From positions 1 through 38,010 of the forward strand of contig JAEZRJ010000084.1 in assembly GCA_023412855.1 (NCBI GenBank): a stretch of DNA of 38,010 nt, read 5' to 3'. The translations under genes and the position numbers were made by a program. The stretch comes from Bacillota bacterium. GTDB lineage: Bacteria; Bacillota; Clostridia; Lachnospirales; Lachnospiraceae. The notes under the pieces were generated by a model. That model saw only the letters and a list, made by a program, of their open reading frames with translations. It did no database searches and was not told the origin of the DNA. Below are positions 1 through 7,501 of the stretch, piece after piece (positions within the stretch are counted from its first letter, which is position 1; each line of letters opens with the position of its first letter).

Positions 1-1
1 T

Positions 2-46
2 AAAGTGAACGAAGGACTTCTTATCAGCCTCGATTTGAATACATAA
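2..46 (+). CDS. possible 3' end of an upstream gene (partial)
   Basis: An open frame enters from the left edge and ends with TAA at 44-46, giving the last residues KVNEGLLISLDLNT. The composition looks like a protein C terminus, and the promoter for the next gene starts only 15 bases later, which would suit a gene boundary here. Fourteen residues are too few to identify a family, and no terminator hairpin follows, so this could be chance. Confidence 0.3.
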   Translation, partial: KVNEGLLISLDLNT

Positions 47-60
47 GAAAGGGCTTAAAC

Positions 61-89
61 TTGACGATAAGAAAGTAAAATGATATAGT
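61..89 (+). promoter_or_regulatory. sigma-A promoter for the CNNM/CorC gene
   Basis: TTGACG at 61-66 and TATAGT at 84-89 are separated by 17 bases, with an extended -10 TG at 81-82. Transcription would begin near base 96. This makes the ATG at 105 almost leaderless and favours the start at 132, which has a good ribosome binding site. Confidence 0.65.
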
Positions 90-131
90 TTAGTGTGATA
101 TTTTATGAAGTACAAAAGGAGATGGAAGAGT

Positions 132-1508
132 ATGGATGATGCTGGGCCTACTGCCAGTATAATTATTTTTGTCGTATTACTATTGATCGATGTGTTTTTC
201 TATGGATTCGGTTCGGCAATTCACTGCCTGAATATAAAGGACGTGGAAAAAAGGGCGAAAGAGGAAAAAAATCAAAGAGCCAAACGCCTTTATTCCATTA
301 TGGAGGATTCTGCAAAGTATGTGAGCACGGTGCAGTTAGTCTCCATTTTGATACACATCCTCATGGGCGGGTTCTTTCTAAGAATGTGGATGCGAGGCAT
401 CCGCCAGTTTATGGATGGCTACCTGGGAACGGAAGCAATAAGTGTGATATCGCTTATTTTAACGACGGCGGCTTTGATTTACATATTGCTGACCTTCGGC
501 GTGCTGCTTCCTAAAAGGCTGGGCGCAAGATATTCCGAGAAATGGGCATATTTATGCATCAATCCGATCTACTATGTGACCAAAGCGCTATCTCCCTTTA
601 CAGGGTTGGCAACGGTAACATCCTGCGGTATCCTGCGTTTGTTCGGGATGAAGGAGGATAAAGACGTAAGTGATGTGACGGAAGAAGAAATCATATCCAT
701 GGTGAATGAAGGTCACGAACAAGGCGTTCTTCAAGCGGCGGAAGCGGAAATGATTACGAATATTTTTGAATTTGGCGATAAAGAAGCACAAGATATTATG
801 ACGCACAGAAAAAATATTGTTGCGGTAGAGGGAACCATGTCCTTAAAAGAAGCGATAAGCTTTATGATGGACTCCCATAACAGCAGGTTTCCGGTATATG
901 AGGAAAACATTGACCATATTATTGGAATCGTGCATATGCGGGATGCGATGAGACTGCATAATTCCCGGGCAAAGGTGAATCTTCCGATTAAGGAAATCGA
1001 TGGGCTTTTGCGGGCGCCGGTATTCATTCCGGGGACGAAAAATATAGACGGGCTGTTTCAGATGATGCAGTCCACAAAGACGCAGATGGTCATTATTGTG
1101 GATGAGTATGGGCAGACGTCGGGACTGTTGGCGATGGAAGACATTTTGGAGGAAATCGTCGGAAACATTATGGATGAATATGACGAGGACGAAGAATATA
1201 TAGAAGAGACGGACAATGAAGACGAGTATATCATTGGCGGGCAGACTCCTTTAGAGGAGTTGGAGGAACGGTTTGACATTTCCTTCGAGGAGGAGGAATT
1301 CGATACGCTTAATGGCTTTATGATTTCAAAGCTGGACAAGATTCCCGAGGAGGGCGAAGAGTTCTCTATCGACGTGGGAGGATATAATTTTAAAATATTA
1401 TCGGTGGAAAGCAAGATGATCTTAAGCGTTCTGGTAAGGAAAATCAAGGAGCCGGAACCGGAAGCTGTTTCTGAAGAAGATGAAAAGGAAAAAAAGGAGA
1501 AAAGTTAA
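132..1508 (+). CDS. CNNM/CorC-family membrane transporter (hemolysin C-like)
   Basis: This is a membrane protein of the CNNM/HlyC-CorC family, whose members are linked to magnesium or other divalent cation efflux. The N-terminal part (about residues 5-165) has hydrophobic segments of the CNNM domain. A CBS-domain pair follows, with ITNIFEFGDKEAQDIMTHR leading into the first CBS and MVIIVDEYGQTSGLLAMED closing the second. A CorC_HlyC domain begins near YIIGGQTPLEELEERF, and the tail is rich in Glu and Lys. The start at 132 is chosen because AAAGGAGATGG lies just upstream; an in-frame ATG at 105 has no ribosome binding site and lies about 10 bases from the predicted transcription start. The stop at 1508 touches the yebC start at 1509, so the two are probably cotranscribed. 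The family is clear; the substrate is not. Confidence 0.9.
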   Translation: MDDAGPTASIIIFVVLLLIDVFFYGFGSAIHCLNIKDVEKRAKEEKNQRAKRLYSIMEDSAKYVSTVQLVSILIHILMGGFFLRMWMRGIRQFMDGYLGTEAISVISLILTTAALIYILLTFGVLLPKRLGARYSEKWAYLCINPIYYVTKALSPFTGLATVTSCGILRLFGMKEDKDVSDVTEEEIISMVNEGHEQGVLQAAEAEMITNIFEFGDKEAQDIMTHRKNIVAVEGTMSLKEAISFMMDSHNSRFPVYEENIDHIIGIVHMRDAMRLHNSRAKVNLPIKEIDGLLRAPVFIPGTKNIDGLFQMMQSTKTQMVIIVDEYGQTSGLLAMEDILEEIVGNIMDEYDEDEEYIEETDNEDEYIIGGQTPLEELEERFDISFEEEEFDTLNGFMISKLDKIPEEGEEFSIDVGGYNFKILSVESKMILSVLVRKIKEPEPEAVSEEDEKEKKEKS

Positions 1509-2237
1509 ATGTCAGGACATTCAAAATTCGCAAATATAAAGCATAAGAAGGAAAGAAATGACGCGGCTAAGGGAAAGATCTTTACCATTCTGGGAAGGGA
1601 AATTGCAGTAGCGGTAAAGGAAGGGGGGCCGGACCCGTCGAACAACTTTAAGCTGTCGCAGGTAATCGCAAAGGCGAAGGCAAATAATATGCCTAACGAT
1701 ACGATTGACAGAGGAATTAAAAAGGCGGCGGGAGATGTAGGAAATGTAAACTATAAATATGTTACCTACGAGGGCTATGGCCCTAACGGTATTGCGATTA
1801 TCGTAGATGCCCTTACCGACAACCAGAACCGCACAGCAGCTAATATAAGAAATGCCTTTACAAAGGGGCAGGGAAGTATAGGAACGCCGGGATGTGTGTC
1901 GTTTATGTTCGACCAAAAGGGACAGATCATTATTGATAAAGAGGAATGTGAGATGGAAGCGGACGATCTCATGATGATTGCCCTCGATGCGGGAGCGGAG
2001 GATTTTTCCGAAGAGGAGGATGGCTACGAGATACTGACGGACCCGGACAGCTTCGATGCGGTGAACAAGGCACTTGAACAAGCAGGAGTTGCCATGGCGT
2101 CCGCGGAGGTAACCATGATACCTCAAAACTATGTGGATCTTACGGATGAAACCGCTCTTAAGAATCTGCAGAAGACCTTGGATCTTCTCGATGAAGACGA
2201 TGATGTGCAGGCAGTTTATCACAACTGGAACGAATAG
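1509..2237 (+). CDS. yebC: YebC/PmpR-family protein
   Basis: The 242-residue protein opens with MSGHSKFANIKHKKERNDAAKGK, the YebC signature, and keeps the conserved stretch PNDTIDRGIKKAAG. Its length matches the family. YebC-type proteins were long annotated as DNA-binding transcription regulators; more recent work ties some members to translation of proline-rich stretches on the ribosome. The sequence does not say which applies here. The start codon immediately follows the upstream stop, and AAAAAGGAG inside the end of the CNNM gene serves as ribosome binding site, so translational coupling is likely. The acidic C-terminal third (EEEDGYEILTDPDSF onward) is normal for the family. Confidence 0.95.
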   Translation: MSGHSKFANIKHKKERNDAAKGKIFTILGREIAVAVKEGGPDPSNNFKLSQVIAKAKANNMPNDTIDRGIKKAAGDVGNVNYKYVTYEGYGPNGIAIIVDALTDNQNRTAANIRNAFTKGQGSIGTPGCVSFMFDQKGQIIIDKEECEMEADDLMMIALDAGAEDFSEEEDGYEILTDPDSFDAVNKALEQAGVAMASAEVTMIPQNYVDLTDETALKNLQKTLDLLDEDDDVQAVYHNWNE

Positions 2238-2261
2238 TTTCTGTAAAGAGGATAGAAAAGT

Positions 2262-3032
2262 ATGAATGAAACGCTGAAAAATATAGCACCGCTTTTTGAA
2301 GAGATGGAAGTCCAGATCCGTGGATTTAAAAAAGATACATATAAAGATTTGCTGAACGCATATCTGGAGAAGAACCATGACTTTTTTGAGGAATTGAATC
2401 AAATGCTCGTTTCCGAAGAGGAAGAGGATGCCATAGGAGAATTTGCGGATTTTCTCGTTTCCTATGTGGCAGATGTGCTGGAGGAAGAGAAGAATAAGGT
2501 CAAAAGAAGCAATCAGCAGTTGAACTTCAACATGTTCATGGCGATATATTTTATGCCTGCCGTTTTGGAGGGCAAGCAGGTGAAAGCACCGGTTCTTACG
2601 GATGCGATATGCGAAAGATGGGCATTCAGGTTCAAAGGAAACAATATAAAAACTGCGGATGCGGCAAGCATTCAGTCGGGCTTTAAGAGCAAGCTGTGCT
2701 ATGTGACTACGGCCGTATGCAGAAGCCTGAACAAGCCGGAGGATAGCTATGAGTTGAATCTTTTAAGGGACTACAGGGATAATTATCTTGCATTGACCGA
2801 AAATGGAGAGGCTTTAGTAAACCGGTATTATGACATTGCGCCCACCATCGTAAAGCGGATCGATAAATCGGCCCATGCGGAGGAAAAGTATCGCTATATA
2901 TGGGAGAGATATTTGAAAGCGTGTATTGCCTATATCGAAATGGGCGAGAAGGAACAGTGCGGCAGAGAATATATAAAAATGATGGAAGAATTGCAGGAGC
3001 AATATATAATAACGGCGAAAGATAAGAAATAG
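2262..3032 (+). CDS. unknown protein with CFI-box-like domain
   Basis: This 256-residue protein has no signal peptide or membrane segment and is probably cytoplasmic. The N-terminal half is helical and acidic. The part from about residue 146 (CYVTTAVCRSLNKPEDSYEL, then LLRDYRDNYL and LVNRYYDIAPTIVKRID) resembles the CFI-box domain: Cys-x-hydrophobic-Thr-Thr/Ala-Ala, a Pro-Asp-x-x-x-Glu-Leu turn, LRxFRD, then a YYxxaP block. That domain is usually found at the end of other proteins and has no firmly known function. The gene starts 24 bases after yebC and ends 24 bases before the sulfhydrylase start, so it is likely in one operon with both. Domain naming is from memory of the motif, not a search. 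Confidence 0.75.
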   Translation: MNETLKNIAPLFEEMEVQIRGFKKDTYKDLLNAYLEKNHDFFEELNQMLVSEEEEDAIGEFADFLVSYVADVLEEEKNKVKRSNQQLNFNMFMAIYFMPAVLEGKQVKAPVLTDAICERWAFRFKGNNIKTADAASIQSGFKSKLCYVTTAVCRSLNKPEDSYELNLLRDYRDNYLALTENGEALVNRYYDIAPTIVKRIDKSAHAEEKYRYIWERYLKACIAYIEMGEKEQCGREYIKMMEELQEQYIITAKDKK

Positions 3033-3056
3033 ACATGCCGTATGGGAGGGTATAAA

Positions 3057-4340
3057 ATGAGCGGCGAATACGCAAAGGAAACGATATGTATTCAATCGGG
3101 CTGGAAGCCTAAGAACGGGGAGCCCAGAGTACTGCCTATTTATCAAAGCACTACATATAAATATGAGAGCTCCGAGCAAATGGGAAGACTGTTCGATTTA
3201 GAAGAAAGCGGTTTTTTTTATTCCAGGCTGCAGAATCCCACCAATGAATTCGTTGCACAGAAAATCTGTGAGCTGGAAGGCGGTGTGGCGGCTATGCTGA
3301 CATCCTCCGGTCAGGCGGCGAGCTATTATGCGGTATTTAATATATGCGAGGCTGGTTCTCACGTGGTGCTTTCTTCCACGGTATATGGAGGAACGTTCAA
3401 TCTCTTGACTGTTACTATGAAAAAGATGGGCATCGAATGCACCGTGGTAGACCCCGATGCTTCGGAAGAGGAGTTAAGTAAGGCATTTAAGGAGAATACG
3501 AGATGCGTGCTGGCAGAAACGATTGCCAATCCGGCGCTGGTCGTTTTGGATATAGAGAAATTCGCTCGTTTAGCGCATTCTCATCAAGTTCCTTTGATTA
3601 TAGACAATACTTTTGCCACGCCCATTAATTGTAACCCGTTTCAGTGGGGAGCGGATATCGTGATTCATTCCACCACCAAGTATATGGATGGTCATGCTAT
3701 GTGTTTGGGTGGAGCGATTGTGGATTCCGGCAATTTCGACTGGAGCAGGTATCCGGACAAATACCCCGGACTCTGTCAGCCGGATGAATCTTATCATGGC
3801 ATTACCTATACGGAGAAGTTCGGCAAGCTGGCATATATTACGAAGGCGACTTCACAGCTTATGCGCGACCTGGGCTCTGCGCAGTCTCCGCAGAATGCCT
3901 TTTTGCTGAATGTCGGGCTGGAAACTCTGCACCTTAGAATTCCCAGGCATTGTGAGAACGCCCAGAAGGTGGCTGAATATCTGGAAAAGCATGAAAAGAT
4001 AGCTTGGGTAAATTATCCGGGACTTAAGGGAAATAAATATTATGAGCTGGCACAAAAATACATGCCGAAGGGAACCTGCGGAGTGATAGCCTTCGGGCCA
4101 AAGGGAGGACGCAGCGCTGCTTCCGGAATGATGGACTACCTGAAGCTGGCGGCCATCGTGACGCATGTGGCGGATGCCAGAACTTGTGTGCTGCATCCGG
4201 CCAGTCATACTCACAGGCAGATGTCGGACGCACAGCTTGTGGAAGCGGGAGTTGCTCCCGATTTAATTCGTTTCTCGGTAGGAATTGAAAATGTTGACGA
4301 TATTATAGCGGATTTGGAGCAGGCACTTAGGAAAATATAA
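3057..4340 (+). CDS. metY: O-acetylhomoserine sulfhydrylase family PLP enzyme
   Basis: A 427-residue member of the Cys/Met metabolism PLP-enzyme family (fold type I). It carries the N-terminal FFYSRLQNPTNEFVAQKI substrate and phosphate region, LTSSGQAA, and HSTTKYMDGH with the lysine expected to form the Schiff base with PLP, plus the C-terminal HPASHTHRQMS and RFSVGIENVDDI blocks. Length and the TTKYMDGHAMCLGGAIVDSG block fit O-acetylhomoserine (thiol)-lyases, which make homocysteine from O-acetylhomoserine and sulfide in the cytoplasm. Methionine gamma-lyase is a closely related alternative that sequence alone cannot exclude. The start at 3057 follows GGGAGGG; an ATG at 3042 is less well placed. 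No S-box or T-box leader is seen upstream, so regulation by methionine at this site is not evident. Confidence 0.88.
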   Translation: MSGEYAKETICIQSGWKPKNGEPRVLPIYQSTTYKYESSEQMGRLFDLEESGFFYSRLQNPTNEFVAQKICELEGGVAAMLTSSGQAASYYAVFNICEAGSHVVLSSTVYGGTFNLLTVTMKKMGIECTVVDPDASEEELSKAFKENTRCVLAETIANPALVVLDIEKFARLAHSHQVPLIIDNTFATPINCNPFQWGADIVIHSTTKYMDGHAMCLGGAIVDSGNFDWSRYPDKYPGLCQPDESYHGITYTEKFGKLAYITKATSQLMRDLGSAQSPQNAFLLNVGLETLHLRIPRHCENAQKVAEYLEKHEKIAWVNYPGLKGNKYYELAQKYMPKGTCGVIAFGPKGGRSAASGMMDYLKLAAIVTHVADARTCVLHPASHTHRQMSDAQLVEAGVAPDLIRFSVGIENVDDIIADLEQALRKI

Positions 4341-4398
4341 GGAATACCTTTTTGACGGAAAGTATAAGATGGTATAAACCGTAAGGAAACGAAAGAAC

Positions 4399-6234
4399 AT
4401 GAAGATGAAGAAAACATGGTTTAGTTATCTGTTATGGTTGCTTTATATGGCAATAACAGGCGTTTTGCTCGCGACCTGCATAATTACCATAAGCATCTAT
4501 ACGTGGGAGCTGAGCAATTATTTTGCGGCGGCGTGCGTGTGCCTGTTTTTTGCCGGTGTGGCCGGATTGTGGCTTGCCGGTTCAAAAATCGTGGCGTATG
4601 CGGCCGATAGAATACCAAAGGATAAGCATTTTGCAAATATGTGGGAATGCTTTCTTGCCATGTGCATATTTGCCGGAGCTGTTTTATATCGTATTTATTA
4701 TCTGCTGCATGCCGGTGGGGCGGTGGAGCGGAATCTATTTTATGAAATGGCACAGGTGACTGACGGAGGAGGGATTCCCAATATCACTCACGGAGCCTCG
4801 TATGTATATACGGCGCTTTTATCCGCCGTATTTTCTTTTATGGGAAATAAGGCGGAAGCAGGAGTGGGGCTGCAGTTCGTTTTGCAGTTGCTTTCCATGC
4901 TCTTTCTTTATTTTGGGATTCGACTGTTGTCAGGCAGGGTAACGGCTCTTTGTGCGGCAGCCTTTATGGCGGTTTCTCCGGCGTTTGTGACGAATATGTT
5001 CAGCCTTACCCCTCAAGGGCTATATCTGCTTTTATATGCGGCAGGGCTTTGGATGACGGGTTTATATTTGCGCGGACTGGTAAAGGGCGGATATAGAAGG
5101 ACGGGAAGTTATTTCGCTTTCTTACTGCTGGGAGTTTACATAGGAATGATATCCTATTTGGATATTTTAGGAATTACGCTTTTCTTTTTTGCCGGCATGT
5201 GCTTTATGGCGGTAAAAGGAAGGGCTTCGAAGGAAAGAAAAAACATCAGTGTTGTAACACAGTTTATCGTGATTCTTGCTGCAGCATTGCTTACGGCAGC
5301 GGGACTTATGGAGCTGGATGCAGTATATTCGGGGCAGAGCCTCGAAGAGATAGCCGTGGCATGGGCTTTGCAGTATGGCAATAACATCCTCCCCCGCTAT
5401 TCCATTCCAGGACCGGATGTGCAGCCGGTTGTCAATCTGGTCGTATGTTTTATCGCAGCTCTTGGTGCAGTAGGATTCTTGATGCGGAAATATCAGAAAA
5501 TGGATGCCTGGGTACTGTTTCTTGCTGCACTTACCGCTATAAGCTTTTCAGGAATCGGGCAGATGGATTACGGAATTTTTGCGGCCGTTATATGGGGGAC
5601 GCTGGCAGGACTGGGCCTTAGCTCTATGGGAACAGAGACCGAAGAAAAAACGGCTGTTTCTCCGGCAGCAGGAAAGATGCAGATTAATGAAATAGAAGTC
5701 GAAGAGATACAGGTGGACAATGCGCCGGAAAGCGATATACAAGCAGAAATTGTGCGAGTGGAAGATTTACCGAAAGGTGATATGCCTTTAGAAGTGATAC
5801 GGGCAGAAGATACAGTGAAAAAGGATATACCTTTAGAAGTGATGCGTGCAGAAGATACAGTGAAAAAGGATATACCTTTAGAAGTTATACGAACAGAAGA
5901 TACAGTGAAAAAGAATATACTTTTAGAAGTGATACAGACAGAAGACACACCGAAAAACGATATATCTTTAGAAGCTATACAGTCAAAAGAAATCGGGAAG
6001 CTGGCGATAGACAGCGAACTGGTGAGAAAAGAAGGCATGGATATAGATAAGGAAGCAGTGAGCGAAGAAATGGGAGGAAAAGAAGAAATTAAGAAAGAAA
6101 TAAAATTCATAGAAAACCCACTTCCCCTTCCGAAAAAGCATGTAAAAAAGGATATGGACTACGCGGTAGAGGTGTTGTCCGAACAGATGGATTACGATAT
6201 TTCCCCTAAGGAAAACGACGATTTTGATATTTGA
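4399..6234 (+). CDS. polytopic membrane protein with repeat-bearing acidic/basic tail
   Basis: The first about 410 of 611 residues form roughly ten hydrophobic segments separated by short loops. A long loop near residues 100-135 (LLHAGGAVERNLFYEMAQ) is reminiscent of the first extracytoplasmic loop of glycosyltransferases of the PMT/GT39 type, but I see no decisive catalytic DD or DE motif, so no function is assigned. The remaining about 200 residues are soluble and charged and contain six units of a 15-residue tandem repeat (5716-5985), then a Lys/Glu-rich end. The start has an AGGAAACG-type ribosome binding site. TTGACG at 4352 and TATAAA at 4373 could form a promoter, but the 15-base spacing is poor. 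A strong terminator follows at 6259, so this is the last gene of the first transcription unit. Confidence 0.8.
   Translation: MKMKKTWFSYLLWLLYMAITGVLLATCIITISIYTWELSNYFAAACVCLFFAGVAGLWLAGSKIVAYAADRIPKDKHFANMWECFLAMCIFAGAVLYRIYYLLHAGGAVERNLFYEMAQVTDGGGIPNITHGASYVYTALLSAVFSFMGNKAEAGVGLQFVLQLLSMLFLYFGIRLLSGRVTALCAAAFMAVSPAFVTNMFSLTPQGLYLLLYAAGLWMTGLYLRGLVKGGYRRTGSYFAFLLLGVYIGMISYLDILGITLFFFAGMCFMAVKGRASKERKNISVVTQFIVILAAALLTAAGLMELDAVYSGQSLEEIAVAWALQYGNNILPRYSIPGPDVQPVVNLVVCFIAALGAVGFLMRKYQKMDAWVLFLAALTAISFSGIGQMDYGIFAAVIWGTLAGLGLSSMGTETEEKTAVSPAAGKMQINEIEVEEIQVDNAPESDIQAEIVRVEDLPKGDMPLEVIRAEDTVKKDIPLEVMRAEDTVKKDIPLEVIRTEDTVKKNILLEVIQTEDTPKNDISLEAIQSKEIGKLAIDSELVRKEGMDIDKEAVSEEMGGKEEIKKEIKFIENPLPLPKKHVKKDMDYAVEVLSEQMDYDISPKENDDFDI
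5716..5985 (+). repeat. six-unit 45-bp in-frame tandem repeat (15 residues each)
   Basis: Units begin at 5716, 5761, 5806, 5851, 5896 and 5941. Encoded units are DNAPESDIQAEIVRV, EDLPKGDMPLEVIRA, EDTVKKDIPLEVMRA, EDTVKKDIPLEVIRT, EDTVKKNILLEVIQT and EDTPKNDISLEAIQS. The middle units are nearly identical at DNA level, while the outer ones have drifted, which is typical of repeat expansion from the centre. The unit length keeps the reading frame whatever the copy number. Confidence 0.95.
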
Positions 6235-6258
6235 TCAATAACTTTTCCAGATTTTAAG

Positions 6259-6304
6259 ACCGCTTTGCGGCTTTGGCAGATGCCGGAGCGAAAGCGGTTT
6301 TTTT
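6259..6304 (+). terminator. Rho-independent terminator after the membrane-protein gene
   Basis: ACCGCTTT at 6259-6266 pairs with AAAGCGGT at 6291-6298, with a secondary GGC/GCC pairing inside the loop, followed by a run of seven T at 6298-6304. It lies 25 bases after the stop at 6234. Confidence 0.85.
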
Positions 6305-6334
6305 CATTAATAGGAAAGTGCTCCTATTAATGAA
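6303..6334. repeat. perfect 13-bp inverted repeat
   Basis: TTCATTAATAGGA at 6303-6315 and TCCTATTAATGAA at 6322-6334 are exact complements around a six-base loop (aagtgc). It overlaps the T run of the terminator and lies next to the first palindromic repeat copy. It has no T run of its own, so it is not simply another terminator; a binding site or a remnant element end are possible. Confidence 0.8.
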
Positions 6335-6420
6335 AGATAGATGCGCAGCCACGCGCGCGGAACAAAAGCTGTGCTGCCGAAGTACTTGGCTGCGAGAGTG
6401 TGTGAAGCACACTTTTGTTC
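6335..6420. repeat. GAACAAAAG palindromic repeat, copy A
   Basis: This copy runs from AGATAGATGCGCAGCC to CACTTTTGTTC. GGAACAAAAGCTGTGCT near the left pairs with AGCACACTTTTGTTC at the right with one mismatch, giving a stem of about 15 bp around a loop that contains GAAGTACTTGGCTGCGAG. Copies B (6525-6598) and C (36288-36369) share the stem, the loop core and a preceding GC-rich GCGCGYGG. It has no convincing coding capacity. Confidence 0.85.
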
Positions 6421-6477
6421 TATTATAGGAAAGACCTTGCTGCCTTAATGTGTGAAAGTATTGCAGCCTATGACATA

Positions 6478-6502
6478 AACACGAGCGGAAAACACTCGTG
6501 TT
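6478..6502. other. short hairpin between repeat copies
   Basis: AACACGAG at 6478-6485 and CTCGTGTT at 6495-6502 are perfect complements around a nine-base loop. No T run follows, so termination is unlikely. It adds to the dense run of dyads in this gene-free stretch (6235-6660), where I see no gene. Confidence 0.6.
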
Positions 6503-6524
6503 GCCCTTCAGGCCAACGATACGC

Positions 6525-6598
6525 AGATAAGCGCGTGGAACAAAAGTTGTGCTATCGAAGAGCCTGGACGCAGGAGTATGTGAAGAACACGTTTGTTC
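6525..6598. repeat. GAACAAAAG palindromic repeat, copy B
   Basis: This is a shorter and more diverged copy: AGATAAGCGCGTGGAACAAA at the left and AACACGTTTGTTC at the right, with the core altered to GAAGAGCCTGGACGCAGGAG. The stem is interrupted by changes in the right arm that are not matched by changes in the left. It ends 62 bases before the tepA start. Confidence 0.8.
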
Positions 6599-6660
6599 TA
6601 TGTATAAAAAAATGAATTCCATGCAAACTAAGGACAGAAATTGTAAAACTGGAGGCAGCT

Positions 6661-7428
6661 ATGGGAAATCAAAAGTCAAAGGATATCGAAAAGGAAGAAA
6701 AGGATGTAGACAAAAAAGCGGAGGGCGAAAAGCACCGCGATGAAAGAATCGAAAGAACCGGACAGATTACGCTGGATAAAAACGATAAGAAGCATAAGAT
6801 TCATCTGATTACCATTATTGGAGAAATAGAAGGGCATGACAATCTAAACGGCAGCTCCAAGACGACAAAGTATGAGCATATTTTACCAGAACTGGCAGCA
6901 ATCGAGGATAGCAATGAAATCGATGGAGTATTAGTTTTGCTCAATACGATGGGAGGAGACGTGGAAGCTGGCCTTGCCATAGCGGAGATGATAGCTTCTT
7001 TGAGCAAGCCAAGCGTATCTCTCGTTTTGGGAGGAAGTCATTCCATCGGCGTGCCGATTTCGGTGAGCACCAATTATTCCTATATTGTGCCCACGGGAAC
7101 GATGGTCATTCATCCGGTAAGGATGAATGGAATGGTCATCGGTGTGCCCCAGACCTTCGATTATTTCAAACAAATCCAAAACCGTATAACCGGATTTGTA
7201 TGCAGCCATTGTAAAATAAGCAAATCCAGGTTCGAAGAGCTGATGATGGAGACCGGAGTGCTGACAAAGGATGTGGGAACGATTCTCGTTGGGCAGGAGG
7301 CAGTGAATGAAGGAATCATTAACGAGGTAGGCGGAGTAAAGGAAGCCATGGAGCATTTACACAGCATTATAGATAAAGAAAAAAGTAAAAATGCCGGTAA
7401 GGCCGAGAATAAAAAAAGAAATGTATAA
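6661..7428 (+). CDS. tepA: TepA-like ClpP-family serine peptidase
   Basis: A 255-residue protein of the ClpP/crotonase-fold SDH-protease group called TepA (translocation-enhancing protein) in Bacillus. The first 40 residues are charged and low-complexity. The core has LLNTMGGDVEAGLAIAEMI, then GGSHSIGVPISVS, where the serine after GGSH sits at the ClpP nucleophile position, and MVIHPVRMNG, where the histidine sits at the catalytic position. There is no signal peptide. Placement directly before spoIIIE matches the tepA-spoIIIE order of Bacillus, which supports the call. Its substrate is not known from the sequence. The ribosome binding site is CTGGAGG. The upstream 426-base gap carries the repeats listed above and no clear promoter. 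Confidence 0.88.
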   Translation: MGNQKSKDIEKEEKDVDKKAEGEKHRDERIERTGQITLDKNDKKHKIHLITIIGEIEGHDNLNGSSKTTKYEHILPELAAIEDSNEIDGVLVLLNTMGGDVEAGLAIAEMIASLSKPSVSLVLGGSHSIGVPISVSTNYSYIVPTGTMVIHPVRMNGMVIGVPQTFDYFKQIQNRITGFVCSHCKISKSRFEELMMETGVLTKDVGTILVGQEAVNEGIINEVGGVKEAMEHLHSIIDKEKSKNAGKAENKKRNV

Positions 7429-7430
7429 GG

Positions 7431-7459
7431 ATGACAACTTTCATTTTAGATGCTATACT
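7431..7459 (+). promoter_or_regulatory. sigma-A promoter for spoIIIE/ftsK
   Basis: ATGACA at 7431-7436 and TATACT at 7454-7459 are 17 bases apart, with an extended -10 TGC at 7451-7453. It begins immediately after the tepA stop and places the transcription start near 7466, with AGGGGG at 7488 as ribosome binding site. The translocase can therefore be expressed separately from tepA. Confidence 0.6.
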
Positions 7460-7501
7460 ATATAAGTTCAGTAAATTACGCAGACTTAGGGGGCATATAG
7501 T

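Noticed and set aside
1521..2402. A 293-codon open frame on the minus strand opposite yebC.
   Set aside because: It is a shadow of the yebC codon pattern, has no ribosome binding site and no recognisable domain.
3033..3056. S-box or T-box control of the sulfhydrylase gene.
   Set aside because: The gap to the upstream gene is 24 bases, far too short for either leader.
4352..4378. TTGACG and TATAAA as a promoter for the membrane-protein gene.
   Set aside because: The 15-base spacing is too short; with a 17-base spacing the -10 is TAAACC. Noted in the gene entry only.
5568..6110. A 180-codon minus-strand frame with an internal Ser/Ile-rich repeat.
   Set aside because: It is the reverse of the 45-bp tandem repeat in the membrane-protein gene; no ribosome binding site or domain.
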